From: Solobacterium sp.
GTDB lineage: Bacteria > Bacillota_I > Bacilli_A > Erysipelotrichales > Erysipelotrichaceae
DNA: 7,785 nt
Reading direction: 5' to 3'
Assembly (NCBI GenBank): GCA_017543005.1
Contig: JAFWEA010000282.1
Coordinates: forward strand, 1 to 7,785
The position numbers were made by a program, and so were the translations under genes. Below the pieces are notes generated by a model. The model saw only the letters and a program-made list of their open reading frames with translations, made no database searches and had not been told where the DNA came from. Below, piece after piece: positions 1 through 5,376 of the stretch. How positions within the stretch are numbered: the first letter of the stretch is position 1; the number at the start of each line of letters is the position of its first letter.

Positions 1-357
1 CTGGATGAACCGACAGCCGGTCTGGATCCGCAGGGCACCGAACAGATGATGAGCCTGTTTCACCGGCTGAACCGGGAATCGGGCAAGACGATTTTGATCG
101 TGACCCATGACATGGAACAGGTTTACCGGTATTGTGACGAAGTGGTCGTCATGGAACAGGGGAAGCCGAAGCTGCGGACGGATGTAAAGACATTCTTCCA
201 CGATTCTTCCCTCTGTCAGGAGATGAATATCCTGCCGCCGGCCCTGATCCGCATGAAGGACATGCTCAGGGAGAACGGCTTTACGGTCGGTGACGAGATC
301 ACTGACGTTGCCGGGCTGGCGAAGGAACTGGCAAGGCAGGTGAAGCGTCATGGGTAA
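1..357 (+). CDS. ecfA2: Energy-coupling factor transporter ATPase EcfA, C-terminal part (5' end outside the window)
   Basis: The frame is open from base 1 and gives the last 118 residues of an ABC ATPase. It begins exactly at Walker B and the D-loop (LDEPTAGLDP, fragment residues 1-10) and continues to the H-loop histidine in VTHDM (H36). Walker A, the Q-loop and the signature motif lie upstream of the window. The tail after the ATPase core (PPALIRMKDMLRENGF region) is typical of EcfA proteins. ECF ATPases form a dimer on the inner membrane face and drive uptake of vitamins or metals through EcfT and exchangeable S components. In Bacillota two ATPase genes usually precede ecfT, and the one next to ecfT is EcfA2; that assignment rests on position and known gene order. 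The stop overlaps the ecfT start by 8 bases, so the two are translationally coupled. Confidence 0.9.
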   Translation: MDEPTAGLDPQGTEQMMSLFHRLNRESGKTILIVTHDMEQVYRYCDEVVVMEQGKPKLRTDVKTFFHDSSLCQEMNILPPALIRMKDMLRENGFTVGDEITDVAGLAKELARQVKRHG

Positions 358-1150
358 TTTTACACTGGGCCGGTATCTGCCGCTTGATTCACCGATTCAC
401 CGCATGGATCCCCGGGCCAAGATCATGGGGATGCTGCTGATGCTCATAGCGATTTTCATTCCGTCCGGATGGATCGGCTACGGGATTATTTTCGTGTGTG
501 CTGCCGGAACGATCCTGCTGGCCAGGCTGCAGTTCGGGTTTATTCTCAAGTCCATGCGGCCGATGATGATCATGATGATCTTCCTGTTTGTCATCAACTG
601 CCTGGTTATTCATACGGGCGAGGTGCTGTTTACGATCGGTCCGGTCGCTGTTTACAAAGATGCGATCATGCAGACGCTCTACATTGTGGTCAGACTCCTG
701 CTCATGATCATGATTACGACCTGCCTGACGGCCACCACCAAGCCGCTGGACATGACCCTCGGTATTGAGGACCTGCTCAAGCCGTTTGAAAAGATCCATG
801 TACCGGCGCATGAAATTGCAATGCTGATCAGTATTGCCCTGCGCTTTATCCCGGACCTGATTGAAGAGACCCAGCGTATCATCAAGGCCCAGGAAAGCCG
901 CGGTGTTGATATGAAGGAAGGCAAGATGCAGGAGAAGATTATGGCGATCCTTTCTCTGATCGTGCCGCTGTTTGTGTCGGCCTTCCAGCGGGCCGAGGAC
1001 CTGGCCAATGCCATGGAAGCCAGAGGCTATGCGCCGGGCGAAAAGCGGACCCGCTATAAAGTATTGAAGATGGCCGGCCGTGACTATACACTGCTGATCT
1101 GCTGCACAGCGGTGCTGGCGGGCATGATCTGGCTTGCGAGGATGTCATGA
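350..1150 (+). CDS. ecfT: Energy-coupling factor transporter transmembrane protein EcfT
   Basis: The product has 266 residues, normal for EcfT. It is the membrane scaffold that links the two EcfA ATPases to the substrate-binding S component. Hydrophobic segments lie at about residues 24-38, 42-58, 71-88, 107-127, 195-212 and 246-263. The cytoplasmic coupling helices carry the two family motifs: AQESRG (180-185) and AMEARGY (221-227). The Arg of each motif docks into a groove of one ATPase subunit. The N-terminal stretch ending in HRMDPRAK (residues 17-24) is also characteristic. A GGCAGG-type ribosome site lies just before the ATG at 350, inside the ecfA end. The stop overlaps the truA start (ATGA, 1147-1150), so the three genes form one coupled operon. 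No S component is encoded here, which fits a shared group II module. Confidence 0.95.
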   Translation: MGNFTLGRYLPLDSPIHRMDPRAKIMGMLLMLIAIFIPSGWIGYGIIFVCAAGTILLARLQFGFILKSMRPMMIMMIFLFVINCLVIHTGEVLFTIGPVAVYKDAIMQTLYIVVRLLLMIMITTCLTATTKPLDMTLGIEDLLKPFEKIHVPAHEIAMLISIALRFIPDLIEETQRIIKAQESRGVDMKEGKMQEKIMAILSLIVPLFVSAFQRAEDLANAMEARGYAPGEKRTRYKVLKMAGRDYTLLICCTAVLAGMIWLARMS

Positions 1151-2151
1151 GCCGCTGGAAATGCACGGTTGCCTATGACGGGTCAGCCTATGCCGGCTGG
1201 CAGACACAGCGGCTGGACAACAGTGTCCAGGAACAGATTGAAAAGGCCCTGTTCCGGCTGACCGGCAAGAAGACCGTGGCCATTGCGGCCGGGCGGACCG
1301 ATGCCGGGGTGAATGCCCGCGGCCAGGTGTTCCACTTTGACAGTGACCGCGAAATGACGGAAAGAAAATGGCAGGGGGCGATGAATGCGCTGCTGCCGGA
1401 TGATATCCATATCATGAAGGTGGAGAAGAAAGACCGCCGTTTTCACGCGCGGTTTTCCGTTCTTTCCAAGCAGTATGACTACCGGATCCATCTGGGTGAA
1501 TTCGATGTGTTCAGCCGCACCAGTGCCTACCAGTGCCCGTACCAGCTGGACATTGAGCGGATGAAGCAGGCCGCAGGCCTGTTTGTCGGGACACACGATT
1601 TCACTTCGTTCAACTCGAACACCCTGAAGGAGACACCGGACCAGGTCCGCACCCTGGAATCGGTGGATTTCCATCTGGACGGGGATATGCTTACCATCTC
1701 GTACCGGGGCCGCGGGTTTCTGCGCTACATGGTGCGGATGATGACCGGGGCGCTGCTGGAAGTCGGCCGGGGCCGCATTGGACCGGAGAAGATCCAGGAG
1801 ATGCTGGACCATCCGGCCAAGACGGTCGTCCGCAAGAATGCCCATCCCGAGGGCCTGACGCTGATGGAGGTCAATTACTTTGAGGTGCTGGCGGAGGATA
1901 CTGTGTACATGCTGAGGGAGATCCTGCCGGAAGATGTGATTGCCCCGGAAGAACTGCCTGCGGACGCAGAGAATTATGCCTTTGTGCATAAGAAAACCCA
2001 GCGGGTGCTGGGCGTGCTGCAAAGACGGGGTGAGGCGGCTGTGTGGCACGTAAAGGAAGATGGTAAGACAGCGGCTGAGGAATTACTGCCGGTGCTGCAG
2101 GCCTATGAGCCGCAGCTGCAGGTACAGCTTGTCATCGATGAATATGCCTGA
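1147..2151 (+). CDS. truA: tRNA pseudouridine(38-40) synthase TruA with a C-terminal extension
   Basis: TruA converts uridines 38-40 of the tRNA anticodon arm to pseudouridine. The catalytic Asp is D52 in the motif GRTDAGVNARGQV (49-61). The usual His after GV is Asn here (N56). Other family landmarks are RFHARF (98-103), QYDY with the probable active-site Tyr Y110, HDFTSF (150-155) and RGFLRYMVRMMTG (189-201). The normal domain ends near residue 247, matching the family's usual length of about 245. A further 87 or so residues (248-334) follow in frame and resemble nothing I recognise. They are rich in charged residues and look folded (alternating hydrophobic pattern, ending VIDEYA). The start overlaps the ecfT stop by 4 bases, with GAGGA at 1138-1142. 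No terminator follows; the stop directly abuts the stop of the convergent regulator gene. Confidence 0.95.
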   Translation: MSRWKCTVAYDGSAYAGWQTQRLDNSVQEQIEKALFRLTGKKTVAIAAGRTDAGVNARGQVFHFDSDREMTERKWQGAMNALLPDDIHIMKVEKKDRRFHARFSVLSKQYDYRIHLGEFDVFSRTSAYQCPYQLDIERMKQAAGLFVGTHDFTSFNSNTLKETPDQVRTLESVDFHLDGDMLTISYRGRGFLRYMVRMMTGALLEVGRGRIGPEKIQEMLDHPAKTVVRKNAHPEGLTLMEVNYFEVLAEDTVYMLREILPEDVIAPEELPADAENYAFVHKKTQRVLGVLQRRGEAAVWHVKEDGKTAAEELLPVLQAYEPQLQVQLVIDEYA

Positions 2152-2871
2152 TCAGAATTCGTTCGTGATCGTCAGCATGTTCATTTTTTTCATCTGGGCA
2201 ATCTCTTTTTTGGAGAACATCAGCCGTTCCTTCAGCTGCTCATCATGGGGCAGGGGTGTCGGGCTGACAATGCACTTGAAGGCGCAGGGGACCAGGTCGG
2301 TGGAGGAAATGCCGCACAGAAGCCCATGCGTGCCGTTGCGGTACTCAAGCGGGTTGAAGATGTACAGCAGGTCTTCCTCCAGGGCATTGTACTGATTCTG
2401 CATGGAAAAGCGGATCAGCATGTCACTGTAGGTGACCGTGCCGGTGTAATAGATTTCCGAGGTGAAGCCGCGGCTGGTCTTGATGAAGATCGTAAAGTCA
2501 GCCGGGCAGACAGCCTTGCCGGATTCGTTGTCGATATTGATGATGCCGTCCTTGATGTCCGCAAACCGGCCGTCAATGTAATAGAAGTACAGCTTCTTTG
2601 CCTTGAAGAACGGGCTGGTGCCGCGCCGGCCGGGAGCCGGTTCCGGTTCTTTGCTGCGGCGGTAGTCAATCAGCCGTTCCGCCGGCACTTCCAGAACATC
2701 GGAGATTTCAAACAGGGTGGGGATATCAATCGTAATCTCGCCTTTTTCATATTTGGATACACATGCTTTGGATTTGGAGATGGCATCGGCGAGCTGCTGG
2801 ATGCTCATATTCTTGCTTTTACGGATCGAACGGATCCGGCTGCCGACATAGGCGTTGATTTCCTGACTCAT
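2152..2871 (-). CDS. XRE-family helix-turn-helix transcriptional regulator with an uncharacterised C-terminal domain
   Basis: The product has 239 residues. Residues 10-70 form a Cro/CI-type HTH domain: IRSIRKSKNMSIQQLADAIS covers the first helices, KACVSKYEKGE the recognition helix region, and FEISDVLEVPAERLID the last helix. A Pro/Arg-rich linker (71-88) leads to a region of about 150 residues that looks beta-rich (KLYFYYIDGRF; LIRFSMQNQYNALEEDLLYIFNP; GISSTDLVPCAFKCIVSP). I believe this C-terminal part recurs in Bacillota regulators, but I know of no assigned ligand. The start at 2871 is chosen over an in-frame ATG at 3021 because GGGAGGG lies 3-4 bases upstream, the HTH then starts near the N terminus as usual, and the longer form would run through the promoter. 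The gene is divergent from the amidohydrolase gene, which it plausibly controls along with itself. Cytoplasmic. Confidence 0.85.
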   Translation of the reverse strand: MSQEINAYVGSRIRSIRKSKNMSIQQLADAISKSKACVSKYEKGEITIDIPTLFEISDVLEVPAERLIDYRRSKEPEPAPGRRGTSPFFKAKKLYFYYIDGRFADIKDGIINIDNESGKAVCPADFTIFIKTSRGFTSEIYYTGTVTYSDMLIRFSMQNQYNALEEDLLYIFNPLEYRNGTHGLLCGISSTDLVPCAFKCIVSPTPLPHDEQLKERLMFSKKEIAQMKKMNMLTITNEF

Positions 2872-2874
2872 ATT

Positions 2875-2881
2875 CCCTCCC
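2875..2881 (-). promoter_or_regulatory. Ribosome binding site of the XRE regulator gene
   Basis: The minus strand reads GGGAGGG just before AATATG. This strong Shine-Dalgarno site fixes the start at 2871 rather than the upstream ATG at 3021. Confidence 0.8.
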
Positions 2882-2897
2882 GGTGTTTCATATAAAT

Positions 2898-2911
2898 TGA
2901 CAAATTTGTTA
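2898..2911. promoter_or_regulatory. Palindrome in the regulator leader, possible operator
   Basis: ACAAATTTGT (2900-2909) is a perfect 10-base palindrome. The outermost pair T2898/A2911 also matches, with one mismatch between. It lies between the predicted minus-strand promoter (2944-2972) and the regulator start, a position that would suit autoregulatory binding of a dimeric XRE protein. Its function is inferred from position and symmetry only; AT-rich palindromes of this length can occur by chance. Confidence 0.3.
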
Positions 2912-2943
2912 GGCAGACACCTGTTTTTCCGTGACTGATTTAT

Positions 2944-2972
2944 AATGTACCGAAGATGCGTAAAAAAGTCAA
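2944..2972 (-). promoter_or_regulatory. Probable sigma-A promoter of the XRE regulator gene
   Basis: On the minus strand, TTGACT (plus coordinates 2967-2972) is followed after 17 bases by TACATT (2944-2949). The -35 matches the consensus at 5 of 6 bases and the -10 at 4 of 6. An overlapping TATAAA (2939-2944) is a better -10 sequence but is too far from the -35. The predicted leader is roughly 65 bases and contains the palindrome at 2898-2911. Confidence 0.5.
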
Positions 2973-3025
2973 TTTGCAATGCGATATAATCACAAAAAGT
3001 TTCTTGAAAATAGAAATTCACCCAT

Positions 3026-3055
3026 TTGATAAGGAACTTTAATCCTTGCTAGAAT
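3026..3055 (+). promoter_or_regulatory. Probable sigma-A promoter of the amidohydrolase gene
   Basis: TTGATA (3026-3031) and TAGAAT (3050-3055) are separated by 18 bases; each is one base from consensus. Transcription would start near 3062, giving a short leader of about 27 bases with AGGAGG at 3075-3080 before the ATG at 3089. A regulator bound in the adjoining intergenic space could act on this promoter. Confidence 0.7.
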
Positions 3056-3088
3056 GTCGAAGTATCTTAATTTCAGGAGGAAAAGAAT

Positions 3089-4255
3089 ATGTCAGTTAAG
3101 GTATTTATCAACGGCAAGATCATGGATGTCATCAACAGTCAGATTATCGAAGCATCGATCCTGACAGAAGACGGTATTATCAAGGAAATCGGCGACATTG
3201 AGATTCCGGAAGGGGCAGAAGTAGTCGATTTCAAGGGCAACTATGTGAGCCCGGGCCTGTTCAACTGCCATGTCCATACAGTTCTTGATACAGACAAGGC
3301 TGCCGACGGCCGTCCGCTGATCGCAGCCGCCACCATCAGCGGTATCGAGAACCTGCAGAAGTATCTGCGCTCCGGTGTCACTTATGTCAGAGACGTAGGC
3401 GGCTCCAACTATATCGATATTGACCTGCGTGATGCGGTCAAGGCAGGCAAGGTTGACGGTCCGGAAATGGTTGTTTCCGGCAAGTGCATCTGCATGACCG
3501 GCGGTCATGGCTGGACCGGCGGCCGGGAAGCCGACGGACCGGATGATGCCAGAAAGGCAGCCCGCGAACAGCTCAGAGCCGGCGCTGACTGGATCAAGGT
3601 CATGGCAACCGGCGGCGTTATGACAAAGGGTGTCGAGCCGGGTTCCCCGCAGCTGACCGAAGATGAACTCAGAGCAGCTATCGAAGAAGCCCACAAGGTC
3701 AATGCCAAGGCAGCGACTCATGCCCAGGGCATGGTCGGCATCAAGAATGCCCTGCGGGCCGGTGTCGACTCCATCGAACACGGCTTCTACATGGATGACT
3801 GGTGCTTCGACTGGATGAAGGAACACGGCACAGTCTATGTTCCGACCCTGGCCGCCATGTACTGGATCTATGTCAACCCGGACAAGGTTTCCGACTTCGT
3901 GATCCGCAAGGTCCGCGGTGCGTTTGAAGCCCACAAGAAGACCTTCTACAACGCCTACAAGGCAGGCGTCAAGATCGCTCTGGGCACGGATGCCGGCACC
4001 CCGTTCAACGAGCACGATATGACCGCGTATGAAATGATCCTGATGAAGGAAGCCGGCATGGAACCGTGGGACTGCATCAGAACCGGTACGATCAACGCAG
4101 CTGAACTGTGCGATGTCGCGGCTGACCACGGCACCATCGAAGTCGGCAAGAAGGCCAACTTCACCGTCTACGGCGGCAACCCGATTGAAGACATGCAGGC
4201 AGTCATGGACTGCCGGATGACGGTCATCGGCGGCGCTGTCAAATTCTGCAAATAA
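3089..4255 (+). CDS. Metal-dependent amidohydrolase (imidazolonepropionase / Xaa-Pro dipeptidase-like group)
   Basis: The product has 388 residues and no signal peptide, so it is a cytoplasmic hydrolase. Metal ligands of the amidohydrolase superfamily are visible in order: HxH at H61/H63 (NCHVH), a probable carboxylated Lys K170 in DWIKVMATGG, H211 in ATHAQG, H231 in SIEHGF, and D301 in LGTDAGTP. H140 in the TGGHG motif probably contacts substrate. A short beta domain is built from both ends (residues 1-57 and about 345-388), as is usual. This set fits the binuclear group that includes imidazolonepropionase, Xaa-Pro dipeptidases and N-acyl amino acid hydrolases; the substrate cannot be read from sequence. 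The neighbours do not suggest histidine degradation, so hutI is not assigned. AGGAGG at 3075-3080 sets the start. Nearly all Lys codons are AAG, as in the adjacent ribosomal genes, hinting at good expression. It ends in its own terminator. Confidence 0.85.
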   Translation: MSVKVFINGKIMDVINSQIIEASILTEDGIIKEIGDIEIPEGAEVVDFKGNYVSPGLFNCHVHTVLDTDKAADGRPLIAAATISGIENLQKYLRSGVTYVRDVGGSNYIDIDLRDAVKAGKVDGPEMVVSGKCICMTGGHGWTGGREADGPDDARKAAREQLRAGADWIKVMATGGVMTKGVEPGSPQLTEDELRAAIEEAHKVNAKAATHAQGMVGIKNALRAGVDSIEHGFYMDDWCFDWMKEHGTVYVPTLAAMYWIYVNPDKVSDFVIRKVRGAFEAHKKTFYNAYKAGVKIALGTDAGTPFNEHDMTAYEMILMKEAGMEPWDCIRTGTINAAELCDVAADHGTIEVGKKANFTVYGGNPIEDMQAVMDCRMTVIGGAVKFCK

Positions 4256-4277
4256 GCGGAAAAACAGCATAATCTCG

Positions 4278-4302
4278 AAAGGGCTGAAATATGCCCTTTT
4301 TT
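4278..4302 (+). terminator. Intrinsic terminator of the amidohydrolase gene
   Basis: AAAGGGC (4278-4284) pairs with GCCCTTT (4293-4299) around an 8-base loop, within a run of six T. It ends the cassette before the rplM promoter. Confidence 0.8.
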
Positions 4303-4326
4303 CAATGAAATAGAATAAAAAATCTG

Positions 4327-4355
4327 TTGACTTGAAGGGCAAACAACAATAGAAT
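4327..4355 (+). promoter_or_regulatory. Sigma-A promoter of the rplM-rpsI operon
   Basis: TTGACT (4327-4332) and TAGAAT (4350-4355) are separated by exactly 17 bases, each one base from consensus. Transcription should start near 4362, giving a leader of about 53 bases. Confidence 0.8.
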
Positions 4356-4361
4356 GATAGA

Positions 4362-4405
4362 CGGCTATCTATGCCAAATGTAGCCCCGGAAACTACATAT
4401 GGAGG
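4362..4405 (+). ncRNA. Probable L13 ribosomal-protein leader
   Basis: The leader folds into a hairpin, ATGTAG (4378-4383) with CTACAT (4393-4398) around the loop CCCCGGAAA, just before GGAGG at 4401-4405. A weak GGC/GCC pairing (4363-4365 with 4373-4375) precedes it. A structured leader at this place is known in low-GC Gram-positives as the L13 leader, thought to let free L13 repress its own operon. The assignment is from position and my memory of the conserved GGAAAC loop region, not from a covariance search. Confidence 0.6.
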
Positions 4406-4414
4406 ATTGTAAAA

Positions 4415-4852
4415 ATGCGTCAGACAACAATGATCAAGCCGAGTGAAGTCGTGCATCAGTGGTATATCGTTGATGCGGAAGGCTGCACACTGGGCCGTCT
4501 CGCATCTCAGGTCGCCACGGTCCTGAGAGGCAAGCACAAGCCAAGCTACACACCGCACGTTGACTGCGGCGACTATGTCATCGTCATCAATGCCGACAAG
4601 GTACAGATTACCGGTGACCAGGATGCGAAGAAGTTCTACTTCAGCCATTCGATGTATCCGGGTGGACTCCGCGTACGTTCCACAAAGGAAATGCGTGAGA
4701 AGTACACTGTGGAATGGGTCGAAAAGGCTATTAAGGGTATGCTTCCGCACAACAAGCTGGGTGATGCCCAGCGCCGGCACCTGTTCGTTTACGAAGGTGC
4801 TGAACACCCGCATGCAGCTCAGAAGCCTGTTGAGCTGAAGATCAAGGACTAG
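4415..4852 (+). CDS. rplM: 50S ribosomal protein L13 (uL13)
   Basis: The product has 145 residues, the usual length. Family landmarks are HQWYIVDAEGCTLGRLAS near the N terminus (residues 10-27), then YTPHVDCGDYVIVINA, and the signature block GMLPHNKLG followed by VYEGAEHPHAAQKP near the C terminus. L13 is an early assembly protein of the large subunit and binds 23S rRNA. GGAGG at 4401-4405 serves the ATG at 4415. The gene is first in a two-gene operon with rpsI, as in most Bacillota. In Bacillus it follows truA directly, whereas here a regulator/amidohydrolase cassette intervenes and rplM has its own promoter and leader. Confidence 0.98.
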   Translation: MRQTTMIKPSEVVHQWYIVDAEGCTLGRLASQVATVLRGKHKPSYTPHVDCGDYVIVINADKVQITGDQDAKKFYFSHSMYPGGLRVRSTKEMREKYTVEWVEKAIKGMLPHNKLGDAQRRHLFVYEGAEHPHAAQKPVELKIKD

Positions 4853-4866
4853 GAGAGTAAAGACAT

Positions 4867-5274
4867 ATGGCAACTAAGAAGAAAGCAACAGTAACCTATA
4901 TTGGTACAGGACGTCGCAAGAAGTCCACTGCCCGTGTCTTCCTGACCCCGGGTACAGGCATCATCACAGTCAACGGCAAGTCTCTGGAAGAATATCTTCC
5001 GCAGGCAACACTGCGCATGATCGTCAACTCCCCGCTGGTTCTGACAGAAACAGCCGGTCAGTTTGACATCAAGATCAATGTCGCAGGCGGCGGTTACACC
5101 GGCCAGGCCGGTGCCATGCGGCACGGCATTGCCCGCGCTCTGCTCGAAGCAAGCGCAGACTACCGTCCGGTCCTGAAGAAGGCCGGTTACCTGACACGTG
5201 ACTCCCGTGAGAAGGAACGTAAGAAGTACGGTCTCAAGGGCGCTCGTCGGGCTCCGCAGTATTCCAAGCGTTAA
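4867..5274 (+). CDS. rpsI: 30S ribosomal protein S9 (uS9)
   Basis: The product has 135 residues, within the normal range. It shows the N-terminal YIGTGRRKKSTARVFL, the VNGKSLEEYLP block, the central GGGYTGQAGAMRHGIARAL block, and the conserved basic tail RRAPQYSKR. The last residues reach the P-site tRNA in the ribosome, and the terminal SKR is intact. A short N-terminal lysine-rich extension (MATKKKATVT) precedes the core. AGGAGAG (4851-4857) overlaps the rplM stop and sets the start, with 14 bases between the genes. Transcription ends at the strong terminator just downstream. Confidence 0.98.
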   Translation: MATKKKATVTYIGTGRRKKSTARVFLTPGTGIITVNGKSLEEYLPQATLRMIVNSPLVLTETAGQFDIKINVAGGGYTGQAGAMRHGIARALLEASADYRPVLKKAGYLTRDSREKERKKYGLKGARRAPQYSKR

Positions 5275-5284
5275 TCAGCTGGCG

Positions 5285-5318
5285 AAAAAAGCATTCCGAG
5301 CAATCGGAATGTTTTTTT
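5285..5318 (+). terminator. Intrinsic terminator of rplM-rpsI
   Basis: CATTCCGA (5292-5299) pairs perfectly with TCGGAATG (5304-5311) around a GCAA tetraloop, followed by seven T. The preceding A run (5285-5290) extends the stem against the T run, so it could also work on the other strand. Confidence 0.93.
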
Positions 5319-5363
5319 GTGCTTTCATGCGTCATCGGTCCAAAACTGGCGAATAACATGTTC

Positions 5364-5369
5364 AGGGGG
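5364..5369 (+). promoter_or_regulatory. Ribosome binding site deciding the start of the membrane protein at 5377
   Basis: AGGGGG lies 7 bases before the ATG at 5377. The in-frame ATG at 5317 sits inside the T tract of the rpsI terminator and has no ribosome site, so 5377 is preferred. I see no convincing promoter in 5319-5363. Confidence 0.65.
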
Positions 5370-5376
5370 ATTGCGC

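Noticed and set aside
555..585. GATGATCATGATGATC-like repeat in ecfT
   Set aside because: It is explained by the Met/Ile-rich membrane segment encoded there.
1183..2049. Minus-strand open frame of 288 codons opposite truA
   Set aside because: Shadow of truA; His/Gln-rich translation without domain pattern and no ribosome site.
2245..2895. Plus-strand open frame opposite the XRE regulator
   Set aside because: The opposite strand encodes a recognisable HTH domain with a strong ribosome site; this frame shows none.
2897..2902. Plus-strand TTGACA as a -35 element
   Set aside because: No -10 sequence at 16-18 bases downstream; the next TATAAT (2941-2946) is 38 bases away.
2985..2990. Plus-strand TATAAT as a main -10 for the amidohydrolase
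   Set aside because: Only an A run lies at the -35 position and there is no extended TG; the pair at 3026/3050 is far better.
2872..3021. N-terminal extension of the regulator to the ATG at 3021
   Set aside because: The added 50 residues would cover the promoter and palindrome, lack a ribosome site, and precede a start with GGGAGGG at 2871.
3092..4873. Long minus-strand open frame opposite the amidohydrolase and rplM
   Set aside because: It is antisense to two clearly identified genes, spans their terminator and promoter, and its protein has no coherent domain. It arises from the strong codon bias of the plus strand.
5317..5376. Earlier start for the membrane protein at 5377
   Set aside because: The ATG at 5317 lies in the rpsI terminator T tract and has no ribosome site.
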